Made by a program: the position numbers and the translations under genes. 64,000 bases of DNA from Pelagibacteraceae bacterium AG-337-G04 (GTDB taxonomy: Bacteria > Pseudomonadota > Alphaproteobacteria > Pelagibacterales > Pelagibacteraceae). Shown piece after piece: positions 8,614-17,388 of this stretch. The stretch's first letter is position 1. Each line of letters opens with the position of its first letter. The stretch spans positions 1-64,000 of the forward strand of contig QBZW01000003.1 of the NCBI GenBank assembly GCA_003282205.1, in the 5' to 3' direction. The notes below the pieces were generated by a model. That model was not told where the DNA came from, ran no database searches, and saw only the letters and a list, made by a program, of their open reading frames with translations.

Positions 8614-10572
8614 TTGAAAAAATTAAATAAGATCTTATCTAACTCTATACGTGTTCTTTCGATGGATGCCGTACAAAAAGCTAATTCTGGACATCCGGGC
8701 ATGCCAATGGGAATGGCTGACGTATCTACAATACTTTTCAAATATTTTCTAAAATTTAATCCAAAAAATCCTAGCTGGATTAATAGAGACAGATTCGTTT
8801 TATCTGCTGGCCACGGATCTATGTTACTTTATTCTTTACTCTATTTAACAGGCTACAAAAGTGTTAAATTAAGGGACATTAAGAATTTTAGACAAATCAA
8901 CTCTATTTGTGCAGGACATCCTGAATATGTTCAAAACTCAGGTATTGAAACAACAACTGGTCCTTTGGGACAAGGAATTTCTAATGCAGTTGGTTTTGCA
9001 TTAGCAGAAGAAATATTAAAGAAAAAAATTGGTAAAGATATTATTAATCATAAAACTTACGTAATTGCAGGAGATGGATGCCTAATGGAAGGCATAAGTC
9101 ACGAGGCTATGAGCTTAGCTGGACATCTAAAACTTAAAAATTTGATTATGTTATTTGATAACAATTCTATATCTATTGATGGACCAACAAATTTAGCAGT
9201 TTCAGATAATTTTAAGAAAAGATTTGAAAGCTATGGATGGGATTATATAGAAATTAATGGTCATAAAGAGAAAGAAATATTTAAAGCCCTCAAAAAAGTT
9301 CAAAATGCAAAAAAACCAACTGTTATTTCTTGTAAGACTAAAATTGGTTATGGATCACCTAATAAATCTGGCAAAGCTTCTTCGCATGGAAGCCCGCTAG
9401 GAACAGAGGAGACACAATTGGTGCGTAAAGAATTAGGGTGGAATTACAAACCATTTCAAATTCCAGGAAATATATTAGGGATTTGGAGAGAGATCGGGAA
9501 AAGGGGAGAAAAAATTGAACAAAACTGGAGCAAAAATTATAGAAAGAAAAAAATAAAAATAAACAAATTTTTTAAAAATGATTTTATAAGTCCTTCTGAT
9601 AATGAGAAAAAAATAGCAATTAAAAATAATACAAGTATCGCATCAAGAAAATCCTCTGAGTTAATAATTAGCTCTCTTGTTAAAAAAAATAATACTCTTA
9701 TTGGTGGATCAGCCGATCTTGCTGGATCAAATAATACTAAAACAATTTACCATAAAATAATTTCTCCCGGAAATTTCAGAGGAAATTATATTCATTATGG
9801 AGTAAGAGAACATGCAATGTGTGGAATAATGAATGGTTTGGCTTTGCACAGTAAATTAATACCTTACGGAGGAACTTTTTTGATTTTTTCAGATTATTGC
9901 AAACCTTCAATAAGATTAGCAGCAATGATGAAAAAACAAGTTATATATATAATGACTCATGACTCTATTGGACTTGGCGAAGATGGACCAACTCACCAAC
10001 CTATTGAACAATTATCTGGATTAAGGTCAATACCTAACCTAAATGTTTTCAGGCCTGCAGATAGATTAGAAACTATTGAGTGTTGGGAGCAAGCGCTAAA
10101 GACTTCAAAAACTCCAAGTATTCTTTCATTAACCAGACAAAACCTTAATCCCATCAGAAATAAATATTCAAAAATAAATAAATGCTCATTGGGAGCTTAT
10201 GAAATTTTAAGAACCAACAAACATGTTAAATTGACAATTTTAGCAAGCGGTTCTGAAGTAAACTTGGCTATAGAGACCAGCCATAAACTAGCCAAAGATA
10301 AGATATATTCTAAAGTTATATCAGTGCCATGTATGGAGCTTTTTGACTTACAATCAAATAAATATAAAGATAAAATTTTAAAAGAAACTAAATTCAAAAT
10401 TTCGATTGAAGCAGGATCAAGTGATTGTTGGAAAAAATATGTAGGTGATTATGGAATAGCTTTTGGAATTGATGTTTTTGGAAAAAGTGCTCCTTATAAA
10501 GATATTTATAAATATTTTGGATTAATATCTTCAAATATTGCAAATAAATCAAAGAATTTATTAAAAAACTGA
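8614..10572 (+). CDS. tkt: Transketolase
   Basis: Thiamine-diphosphate enzyme transferring two-carbon units between sugar phosphates in the pentose phosphate pathway. Visible motifs: SGHPGMP (about 25-31), SAGHGSM (64-70), TGPLGQG (115-121), the ThDP/metal motif starting GDG (153-155), and VREHAMCGIMNG (about 398-409) of the pyrimidine domain. 652 aa is normal. The start is TTG, supported by AAAGGA six to seven bases upstream. First gene of tkt-gap-pgk-fba, divergent from the zapA run. Confidence 0.97.
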   Translation: MKKLNKILSNSIRVLSMDAVQKANSGHPGMPMGMADVSTILFKYFLKFNPKNPSWINRDRFVLSAGHGSMLLYSLLYLTGYKSVKLRDIKNFRQINSICAGHPEYVQNSGIETTTGPLGQGISNAVGFALAEEILKKKIGKDIINHKTYVIAGDGCLMEGISHEAMSLAGHLKLKNLIMLFDNNSISIDGPTNLAVSDNFKKRFESYGWDYIEINGHKEKEIFKALKKVQNAKKPTVISCKTKIGYGSPNKSGKASSHGSPLGTEETQLVRKELGWNYKPFQIPGNILGIWREIGKRGEKIEQNWSKNYRKKKIKINKFFKNDFISPSDNEKKIAIKNNTSIASRKSSELIISSLVKKNNTLIGGSADLAGSNNTKTIYHKIISPGNFRGNYIHYGVREHAMCGIMNGLALHSKLIPYGGTFLIFSDYCKPSIRLAAMMKKQVIYIMTHDSIGLGEDGPTHQPIEQLSGLRSIPNLNVFRPADRLETIECWEQALKTSKTPSILSLTRQNLNPIRNKYSKINKCSLGAYEILRTNKHVKLTILASGSEVNLAIETSHKLAKDKIYSKVISVPCMELFDLQSNKYKDKILKETKFKISIEAGSSDCWKKYVGDYGIAFGIDVFGKSAPYKDIYKYFGLISSNIANKSKNLLKN

Positions 10573-10573
10573 A

Positions 10574-11581
10574 ATGACTATTAAAATTGGAATAAATGGG
10601 ATGGGCAGAATTGGTCGTATGATAGTTAGATCAATTATCGAAACTCAAAACATAAATTTAAAAATTCAACATATAAACAACAGATCTAATGCTGAAATTA
10701 CTTGTAAACTAATAAAATACGACTCTATTCATGGTAAATTCAATGCAGAATTAAAATTTGCTGAAGATGAATTAATAATTAATGAAAATAAAATTACATT
10801 TTCACAAGAAAACAAAATAGAAAATATTAATTGGAAAAAATATGATGTTGATTATGTTTTTGAGTGCACTGGTAAATTTAATTCAAAAGAAAAATTACTC
10901 TCACACATAAAAAATGGAGCAAAAAAAGTAATTGTTTCTGCTCCATGTAAAAATGCAGATAAAACAATAGTGTTTGGTGTAAATGAAAAAATTATATCAA
11001 AGGATGATAGAATAATTTCTGCAGCTTCATGTACAACTAATTGCTTAGCTCCAGTTGTAAATGTTCTTAATAATCATTTTGAAATTGAAAAGGGTTTTAT
11101 GACTACTATTCATGCATTTACTAGTGATCAAAGAATTTTGGACAATTCCCATAAAGATCCAAGAAGAGCAAGGGCTGCGGGCCAATCAATAGTCCCAACG
11201 TCAACCGGGGCGTCAAAAACAATAGGAGAAATAATTCCAAGCCTAAAAGGTAAATTAGAAGGAATTGCAATAAGAGTGCCTACGCCGAATGTGTCGCTTG
11301 TTGAGTTGGTATTCTGTACTAAAAAAGAAATTGATATAAAAAGAATTAATAATGTATTTGAGACTGCTTCTAAAAGTGAATTAAATAAAATTTTAGAGGT
11401 CACTCACGAAAAATTAGTTTCTATTGATTTTAATCATCGGTCTGCATCTGCAATTATTGATGCTTCTTTAACAAATGTGGTTGGAACTAAAATGGGTAAA
11501 ATCTCTGCTTGGTATGATAATGAATGGGGTTTTTCCAATAGAATGTGCGATATAGCCGAAAATTTGAATAAAATCTCTTGA
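10574..11581 (+). CDS. gap: Type I glyceraldehyde-3-phosphate dehydrogenase
   Basis: Oxidises glyceraldehyde-3-phosphate to 1,3-bisphosphoglycerate. N-terminal Rossmann motif NGMGRIGR, catalytic Cys153 in ASCTTNC, and the C-terminal WYDNEWGFSNRM are all present. At the usual NAD-discriminating position (normally N-D) the sequence is INNRSN, so the Asp that contacts the adenine ribose is Asn36; this could relax preference toward NADP. 1 bp after tkt; its TGA overlaps the pgk start. Confidence 0.97.
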   Translation: MTIKIGINGMGRIGRMIVRSIIETQNINLKIQHINNRSNAEITCKLIKYDSIHGKFNAELKFAEDELIINENKITFSQENKIENINWKKYDVDYVFECTGKFNSKEKLLSHIKNGAKKVIVSAPCKNADKTIVFGVNEKIISKDDRIISAASCTTNCLAPVVNVLNNHFEIEKGFMTTIHAFTSDQRILDNSHKDPRRARAAGQSIVPTSTGASKTIGEIIPSLKGKLEGIAIRVPTPNVSLVELVFCTKKEIDIKRINNVFETASKSELNKILEVTHEKLVSIDFNHRSASAIIDASLTNVVGTKMGKISAWYDNEWGFSNRMCDIAENLNKIS

Positions 11582-12759
11582 TGAGAAGTATTTCAAACGA
11601 AAAAAATCTTAAAAGTAAAAAAATATTACTAAGATTAGATTTAAATGTACCTTTAAAAGATGGAAATATAACTGACACAACAAGAATTGATAAAATTCTA
11701 CCTACTTTAAATTTTTTAATTCGACAAAAAACAAAAATTATAATTTTATCACATGTTGGAAGACCAAAAGGGAAGATAGTAAAAGAACTATCTTTAAAAC
11801 CAATTTCTGAGGAGTTGAGAAAAAAACTAAAAATAACTGTAAAACTAATAACAGAAAATATAAATGAAATAAAAAATAAAGATTTCTTTGAAAAATTTGA
11901 TGAAAAGATTCTAATTTTAGAAAATATAAGATTTTATGAAGAAGAAGAAAAAAATGATCATAAATTTGCAAAACACTTGGCAAGTTTAGGGGATATATAT
12001 GTAAATGATGCTTTTTCGTGTTCTCATCGAGCACATACATCAATTCATCTAATATCTAAATATTTACCTTCTTTTTCTGGACTTCAGCTTGATTTAGAAA
12101 TAAATGCTCTTAATAAAATTACATCTGAAGTAACAAAACCTGTAACATGCATCATAGGAGGATCAAAAATTTCAACTAAAATAGATATTATAAAAAATTT
12201 AATACCAAAATTTGACAATTTAATAATTGTTGGAGGTATGGCAAATAATTTTATTGAATATTTTGGAAATAATATAGGTATATCAATAAAAGAAAAAAAT
12301 TGTAGACATGTTGTTGAAGAAATTATTTCACTTTCAAAAAAAATGAAATGTAAAATAATTTATCCTGAGGATGTGCTTGTATCCAATGATTTAAATGGAT
12401 CTTCTAAAAATAAAGAATTAGATCAAATCTTAAATGATGAGATGATTTTAGACATTGGCCCAAAAACAATTAATAAAATTGTAAGTATAATAGACAATAC
12501 TAAAACAATATTGTGGAACGGACCAGCTGGGTATTTTGAAAATCCAAATTTTGCTAATGGAAGTATTAAAATAGCAAAAAAGATAATCGAAAAAAATAAA
12601 TCAAATAAAATTTTTTCTGTTGTTGGTGGTGGAGATACTGTCTCATTATTAAACAGTCTAAATGTTGTTTATAATTTCAATTTTGTTTCAACTGCAGGTG
12701 GTGCTTTTTTAGAATATCTTGAAGGCAAAAATCTTCCTGGTATAACCGCTCTAAATTAA
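11581..12759 (+). CDS. pgk: Phosphoglycerate kinase
   Basis: Interconverts 1,3-bisphosphoglycerate and 3-phosphoglycerate with ADP/ATP. N-lobe motifs LLRLDLNVPL and LSHVGRPKG, hinge IIGGSKISTK, and C-terminal nucleotide motifs LWNGPAGYFE and VVGGGDTVSLL are intact. The ATG at 11581 overlaps the gap stop (TGATG) and is preferred; a TTG one codon earlier is possible. Length about 392 aa. Confidence 0.97.
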   Translation: MRSISNEKNLKSKKILLRLDLNVPLKDGNITDTTRIDKILPTLNFLIRQKTKIIILSHVGRPKGKIVKELSLKPISEELRKKLKITVKLITENINEIKNKDFFEKFDEKILILENIRFYEEEEKNDHKFAKHLASLGDIYVNDAFSCSHRAHTSIHLISKYLPSFSGLQLDLEINALNKITSEVTKPVTCIIGGSKISTKIDIIKNLIPKFDNLIIVGGMANNFIEYFGNNIGISIKEKNCRHVVEEIISLSKKMKCKIIYPEDVLVSNDLNGSSKNKELDQILNDEMILDIGPKTINKIVSIIDNTKTILWNGPAGYFENPNFANGSIKIAKKIIEKNKSNKIFSVVGGGDTVSLLNSLNVVYNFNFVSTAGGAFLEYLEGKNLPGITALN

Positions 12760-12760
12760 T

Positions 12761-13771
12761 ATGTCAGAACTTAATAAAATTGCACTTAAAATAATTTCTA
12801 ATGGCAAAGGTATACTTGCAGCAGACGAAAGTAATGGAACCATGACAAAAAGACTTGAGGCAGTAAATGTGAACTCAACTCCAGAAAATAGACTTTTATT
12901 TAGAGAAACACTATTTTCATCTGAAAGCATGAAGAAATACATAGGTGGTGTAATTCTTTACGATGAGACAATAAATCAAACAACAAATTTTGGAGAATCA
13001 ATTCCTGATTTAATTTCTTCATCAGGTGCGATACCTGGGATAAAAGTTGATATAGGCACAAAAAGTTTAGCGAATTCCTCTGAAGAAAAAATAACCGAGG
13101 GATTAGACGGTCTCAGAGAAAGATTAGATAAATACTATAAACTTGGGGCAAGATTTACAAAATGGAGAGGCGTTTATACTATCAGCAATAAATATCCTAG
13201 CAAACTTGCAATTAATAGTAATGCTCACGCATTGGCGCGATATTCAGCTTTAGTCCAAGAAAGTAAAATGGTTCCAATTGTCGAACCTGAAGTATTGATG
13301 GATGGTGACCATTCTGCTGACATTTGTTTAAGAAAAACGTCAGAAGTTATTAAAAAATGTTTTGATGAATTAATATTTCATAAAGTTGATCTTTCAGGGA
13401 TTATTTTGAAACCAAATATGGTATTATCTGGAAACCAATCAAAAAATCAAATCTCTAACGAAGAAATTTCACAAAAGACACTAGAATGTCTTAAAAACTC
13501 AGTCCCAATTGAAGTGCCAGGGATTGCTTTTTTATCAGGTGGTCAATCAGAAATAGAGGCAACCAAAAATTTAAATTTAATAAATAAAAATAATAATACT
13601 AAATTTATAATGACTTTCTCTTACGGGAGAGCTCTACAACAAAGTGCACTAGGAAAATGGTCGAAAAATATAAAAAATATAAAAGAAACACAAAATACTT
13701 TTAATCATAGGGCTAAAATGTGCTCTTTAGCTGCTCTTGGAAAGTGGTCGAACGAACTTGAAAATAAATAA
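12761..13771 (+). CDS. fba: Class I fructose-bisphosphate aldolase
   Basis: Schiff-base aldolase splitting fructose-1,6-bisphosphate to triose phosphates. Motifs of the eukaryote-type class I family: ILAADESNGTM (17-27), KWRGVYT (134-140), VEPEVLMDGDH (174-184), and Schiff-base Lys217 in IILKPNM. 336 aa fits. No metal-site motif of class II is present. One base after pgk, completing a tkt-gap-pgk-fba block that would serve lower glycolysis or gluconeogenesis. Confidence 0.96.
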   Translation: MSELNKIALKIISNGKGILAADESNGTMTKRLEAVNVNSTPENRLLFRETLFSSESMKKYIGGVILYDETINQTTNFGESIPDLISSSGAIPGIKVDIGTKSLANSSEEKITEGLDGLRERLDKYYKLGARFTKWRGVYTISNKYPSKLAINSNAHALARYSALVQESKMVPIVEPEVLMDGDHSADICLRKTSEVIKKCFDELIFHKVDLSGIILKPNMVLSGNQSKNQISNEEISQKTLECLKNSVPIEVPGIAFLSGGQSEIEATKNLNLINKNNNTKFIMTFSYGRALQQSALGKWSKNIKNIKETQNTFNHRAKMCSLAALGKWSNELENK

Positions 13772-14372
13772 AAAAAAATTTATTTATCTAATTTCTCCAA
13801 ATAGAATATCAAAAAATTTCTTAAAAGATCTGAAGTCAGTTCTTAAAACAAATAAAGTAGGAATTTTTCAGATGAGGTTGAAAAAATATTCGCTAAGACA
13901 AAAAATATTAATTGGTAAAAAAATTAAAAATATTTGTAAAGCAAATAAAGTATGCTTTTTGATAAATGATGACCCTTGGCTTGCAAATAAACTTAATGCT
14001 GATGGTTGTCATCTAGGTCAAAATGATATGAAAATTAAAGAAGCCCGTGATATAATTGGAAATAAGATAATTGGTATTACTTGTCATAACTCAATTAAAC
14101 TTGCTAAAATTGCAATTAAATCAAAAGCTGATTACTTAGCTTTTGGAGCTTTTAACTCAACAAAAACAAAAAAAACAAAATATCAAGCAACTACTAAGAT
14201 TTTAGACGAAGTAAATCAAATAACTAATATTCCCATAGTAGCCATCGGTGGAATCAATTCTAATAATTACAAAAATCTATTATTGAATAAAGCTAATTTT
14301 TTAGCTATTTCAAGCTACGTTTGGAATAATAAAAAATATAAACCCTTAGAAACTATAGAAAAACTTAAATGA
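13758..14372 (+). CDS. thiE: Thiamine phosphate synthase-like protein (ThiE/TenI family)
   Basis: TIM-barrel enzyme coupling HMP-PP and thiazole phosphate. Family positions are recognisable but diverged: FQMRLK (usually QLREK), LINDDPWLANKLNADGCHLGQNDM, GITCHN, FGAFNSTKTKK and IPIVAIGGI. The longest frame begins at a TTG at 13737 deep in fba; the in-frame TTG at 13758 gives the more natural start MKINKKKFIYLI and a 14-bp overlap. The stop overlaps efp by 4 bp. No TPP riboswitch is visible. TenI-type non-enzymatic members cannot be excluded. Confidence 0.8.
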   Translation: MKINKKKFIYLISPNRISKNFLKDLKSVLKTNKVGIFQMRLKKYSLRQKILIGKKIKNICKANKVCFLINDDPWLANKLNADGCHLGQNDMKIKEARDIIGNKIIGITCHNSIKLAKIAIKSKADYLAFGAFNSTKTKKTKYQATTKILDEVNQITNIPIVAIGGINSNNYKNLLLNKANFLAISSYVWNNKKYKPLETIEKLK

Positions 14373-14929
14373 AGATTAATGCTGGTGAAATTAGAGTAGG
14401 AATGCTTTTAGAGTATAAAAGTGATTTATGGATGGTTCTAAAAACTCAACATGTCAAACCTGGTAAAGGTGGAGCATTCGCCCAAGTAGAAATGAAAAGT
14501 TTGGAAAAAAACACAAAATTAAATGAGCGATTTAGGTCTAGTGAGACTGTTGAAAAAGCTTCATTAGAAGAAACTAAATTTAATTATCTCTATGAAGATG
14601 AAAATAATTATTTTTTTATGGAACCAAAAACATTTGAGCAAGTTGAAATTAAAAAAGAAATTGTAGGCGAACAAGGAAAATTATTAACTGAAAATCTAGA
14701 AGTAACCGTTAGTTTTTATAATGAGAATCCAATTTCGATTGAACTTCCAAATCAAGTAAAGTGTAAGATAGAAACAACAGATGTTGCACTTAAAGGACAA
14801 ACTGTTTCTTCATCTTATAAACCTGCAACACTCGATAATGGTTTAAACATTCAAGTACCTCCATTTATTGAGTCTGGCGATGAAGTCATCGTTGACACAA
14901 GAAATCTAGAGTACGTCAAAAAGATATAA
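14369..14929 (+). CDS. efp: Elongation factor P
   Basis: Ribosome-binding factor that relieves stalling at polyproline. The three beta-barrel domains are all present over 186 aa; the tip loop VKPGKGGAFAQVE carries Lys33, the position modified in many bacteria. The C-terminal ESGDEVIVDTRNLEYVKK is characteristic. Start is coupled to the thiE stop (ATGA). No modification enzyme (EpmA/EpmB-like) is in the window. Confidence 0.97.
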   Translation: MKINAGEIRVGMLLEYKSDLWMVLKTQHVKPGKGGAFAQVEMKSLEKNTKLNERFRSSETVEKASLEETKFNYLYEDENNYFFMEPKTFEQVEIKKEIVGEQGKLLTENLEVTVSFYNENPISIELPNQVKCKIETTDVALKGQTVSSSYKPATLDNGLNIQVPPFIESGDEVIVDTRNLEYVKKI

Positions 14930-14933
14930 TTGA

Positions 14934-15674
14934 ATGATTTCTATATCATCAAATTTAAACATCATGATTAAAGCTGTTGAGAAAGCTTCTAAATCTGTAA
15001 TTCGTGATTTTGGTGAGGTTGAAAAATTACAAGTATCCAAAAAAGGACCTTATGATTTTGTAACTAAAACAGATAAGCATGTAGAAAAAATATTAATTGA
15101 GGAGCTTAGTAAAACTAAAAAGAATTACTCTTTTTTATCTGAAGAAGTGGGCTCAATTAAAAACAAGGATCAAGAAAACGTTTGGATAATAGATCCAATT
15201 GATGGAACCACAAATTTTCTTCATGGGATCCCACATTTTGCAATTTGTATAGCTTTGCAATCAAAAAAAGAAATTATAAGTGGTTTAATTTTTGATCCTA
15301 TTAAAGATGAAATGTTTTTTGCAGAAAAAAATAAAGGTGCTTTTTTAAATAACCACAGATTAAGAGTTTCAAATAAAAACTCTATTGAAGATTGCCTGTT
15401 TTCAAGTAACCATGCAGGAGTAAGATTTAGTGATTTAAATATGAGATATAGTGGTTGTGCAGCTTTAGATTTAGCTTATGTAGCATCGGGTAGATTAGAT
15501 GGTTTTTTTCATAACAAAATTAATTTGTGGAATGTGGCTGCAGGAGCATTATTAGTTGAAGAGGCAGGCGGAATTGTTAACGATCTTAATCAATACCCTA
15601 TTAATAAAATAGATATCAGAGCTGCCAGCAGCGTCATTTATGACGAAATGTTAGGTACATTAAAAGAATTTTAA
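14934..15674 (+). CDS. suhB: Inositol monophosphatase family protein (SuhB-like)
   Basis: Mg-dependent phosphatase of the IMPase superfamily. Motifs: LSEEVGS (69-75), WIIDPIDGTTNFLHG (84-98) with Asp87 and Asp90, and LWNVAAGALLVEEAGG (197-212). In the last motif the family has W-D-x-A-A-G; here the metal-ligand Asp is Asn199. Length 246 aa is normal and the rest is well conserved. Ends the tkt-suhB run; no clear terminator follows. Confidence 0.88.
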   Translation: MISISSNLNIMIKAVEKASKSVIRDFGEVEKLQVSKKGPYDFVTKTDKHVEKILIEELSKTKKNYSFLSEEVGSIKNKDQENVWIIDPIDGTTNFLHGIPHFAICIALQSKKEIISGLIFDPIKDEMFFAEKNKGAFLNNHRLRVSNKNSIEDCLFSSNHAGVRFSDLNMRYSGCAALDLAYVASGRLDGFFHNKINLWNVAAGALLVEEAGGIVNDLNQYPINKIDIRAASSVIYDEMLGTLKEF

Positions 15675-15738
15675 TCATTAAACATAAATTTTTAGTAAAT
15701 TAAAATTAAGTAAATTACATTGATTGGTAATACTTAAA

Positions 15739-15762
15739 TTTGTATTTATTGATAAATACAAA
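15739..15762. promoter_or_regulatory. Perfect 11-bp inverted repeat (candidate operator)
   Basis: Arms TTTGTATTTAT and ATAAATACAAA separated by TG, lying 27-50 bp upstream of the Wzz-like gene. A 2-base loop is too tight for a stable hairpin and no T-run follows, so a dimeric regulator site is more likely than a terminator. A possible -35 (TTGATA) lies inside it with an A/T-rich -10 area just downstream. Confidence 0.45.
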
Positions 15763-15788
15763 CTGTTATATTAAATGATTATTATCTT

Positions 15789-17009
15789 ATGAAAAAAATA
15801 ATATCTAACGATGAAATAGACTTGTTTGAAATAATATTAATTTTGTGGGAGAATAGATTTAAAATATTAATAATAACAACAGCATTCATTACAACTGGAC
15901 TTTTATATTTTAATTCTTTAAATAAAAGTTTCACAGCATCAACAAATATAAAACCCATTTCAACTTTTGAAAACCGAAAGTATGAAATTTACAATACTTA
16001 TGCAAGAGAAGGTGTATTAAATCCAACTGAAAAAGGTGTATTAAATCCAACTGAAAAAGGTGTATTAAATCCAACTGAAAAAGGTGTATTAAATCCAACT
16101 GAAAAAGGTGTATTAAATTTTAATAGCCAAAGTCTTTTTAATTTATTTATAAATCAAATTCAAGTTGATGAGATAATTGCAAAAGGAATTATTAAATCTA
16201 AATTAATAAATAAAGATAACTTTAAAAGCGAAGAAATTTATCAAGAAGAAGTTAAACGTATTGCGATATCGATTATAGATAACATGTCTTCGCCATCTGA
16301 AGATAAAGAAAATAAAAAAAAAAATCAAGCTTACTGGCAATATAATTATAATATTATTGATAAACTAAAATGGAGAAATTTTTTAGAGTACGTAGAAGAA
16401 AATGCTAACGAAAAAATTAGGGAATCTTTAATAAGTCAATTTAATACAAATTTAGAAATTTTAAGTAATAACGCTAAATATAAAATAGAAGATATTGATC
16501 AAAAAATTGCGAATGAATTAGAAAATTATGAAAATTCAATATCGAGCAGATTAGTATTTCTTAATGAGCAAGCTGAAATAGCTCGTGCTTTAGGTATATC
16601 AAAAAATACATTGGAAATAGAAAATTTTCAAACAACCAATACAATTGTTACCAATATTAAATCTGAAAGTTCATATTATTTAAAAGGATATCAAATGATA
16701 GAAAAAGAAATAAGCTTAATTAATTCAAGAACAAACAAAGAAGCATTTATCACAAATTTGGCTAAATTAAAACAAGACAGACGTTTAATTTTGCAAGATA
16801 AAAAAATTGATAGGCTTAAATTTGTATTCTCAAAAACACCTATATATGATGAAAATGAATTTATTGCAGGTAAAATAGATTTTCTTGCAACTACTTATAA
16901 ACCCAATAATCAATCATTTGGAAGAATTCTTAGCATTTCACTTATAATTGGATTGCTAATTAGTATTATGTATGTATTTGTTTTGAAAGTTATAACCTCA
17001 CGTAAATAG
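15789..17009 (+). CDS. Wzz-like polysaccharide chain-length protein with tandem repeats
   Basis: Inner-membrane protein of the chain-length determinant type. A short cytoplasmic N-terminus (DLFEIILILWENRFKI) precedes membrane helix 1 (about 27-46); a long coiled-coil-rich periplasmic region runs to about 375; helix 2 is near 382-402. No kinase domain follows. Residues about 75-110 are four exact copies of GVLNPTEK plus a fifth partial copy, coded by an exact 24-bp repeat. It stands alone, about 8 kb from the glycan island that it probably serves. The exact polymer regulated is unknown. Confidence 0.8.
   Translation: MKKIISNDEIDLFEIILILWENRFKILIITTAFITTGLLYFNSLNKSFTASTNIKPISTFENRKYEIYNTYAREGVLNPTEKGVLNPTEKGVLNPTEKGVLNPTEKGVLNFNSQSLFNLFINQIQVDEIIAKGIIKSKLINKDNFKSEEIYQEEVKRIAISIIDNMSSPSEDKENKKKNQAYWQYNYNIIDKLKWRNFLEYVEENANEKIRESLISQFNTNLEILSNNAKYKIEDIDQKIANELENYENSISSRLVFLNEQAEIARALGISKNTLEIENFQTTNTIVTNIKSESSYYLKGYQMIEKEISLINSRTNKEAFITNLAKLKQDRRLILQDKKIDRLKFVFSKTPIYDENEFIAGKIDFLATTYKPNNQSFGRILSISLIIGLLISIMYVFVLKVITSRK
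16011..16119 (+). repeat. 24-bp perfect tandem repeat, 4.5 copies, inside the Wzz-like gene
   Basis: The unit GGTGTATTAAATCCAACTGA plus AAAA starts at 16011, 16035, 16059 and 16083; a fifth, partial unit starts at 16107. All four full copies are identical at every base including wobble positions, and the unit is a multiple of three, so copy-number change keeps the frame. Confidence 0.97.
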
Positions 17010-17122
17010 AATTCTTTTAAAAATACGTAATCTAAAATTCTTTAAAGTTTATCACATTCATTTTGGGTAATAAATACTAAGTTTTTTGCCTTTAAACTAA
17101 GATTAATTTTTAAAACTTTTAA

Positions 17123-17150
17123 TTGTTTTAGAATTTTCTTTTGCTATAAG
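17123..17150 (+). promoter_or_regulatory. Candidate promoter of rpmE
   Basis: -35 TTGTTT (17123-17128), 16-bp spacer, -10 TATAAG (17145-17150) preceded by TTGC. The expected start of transcription falls on or beside the rpmE ATG at 17158, and no Shine-Dalgarno sequence lies between. Confidence 0.45.
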
Positions 17151-17157
17151 TCTCGTC

Positions 17158-17388
17158 ATGAAAAAAGATATACATCCAAATTACCACACAATTAAAGTTG
17201 AAATGACTGATGGAACTCAGTTTGAAACAAAATCAACTTGGGGGAAAGAAGGAGAAGTTTTAAAATTAGAAATTGATCCAAAATCTCATGCGGCTTGGAC
17301 TGGTGGAAAGCAAAAATTGATGGATAAAGGAAGAATTTCCAAGTTCAATAAAAAATTCCAAAACTTTAAATCTAGTAGTAACAATTAA
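17158..17388 (+). CDS. rpmE: 50S ribosomal protein L31
   Basis: Large-subunit protein of 76 aa. The start [19 protein letters not shown] and the [14 protein letters not shown] and HAAWTGG-QK segments match the alphaproteobacterial L31 without zinc-binding cysteines. The stop shares one base with the following trcR start. May be translated from a leaderless transcript. Confidence 0.95.
   Translation: MKKDIHPNYHTIKVEMTDGTQFETKSTWGKEGEVLKLEIDPKSHAAWTGGKQKLMDKGRISKFNKKFQNFKSSSNN

Noticed and set aside
13700..13780. TPP riboswitch ahead of the thiE-like gene
   Set aside because: The gene starts inside fba with no leader, and no conserved THI-box segments are visible.
16011..16119. CRISPR-like array
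   Set aside because: Copies are head-to-tail with no spacers and lie inside an open frame; this is a coding tandem repeat. No CRISPR array or cas gene was seen in the window.
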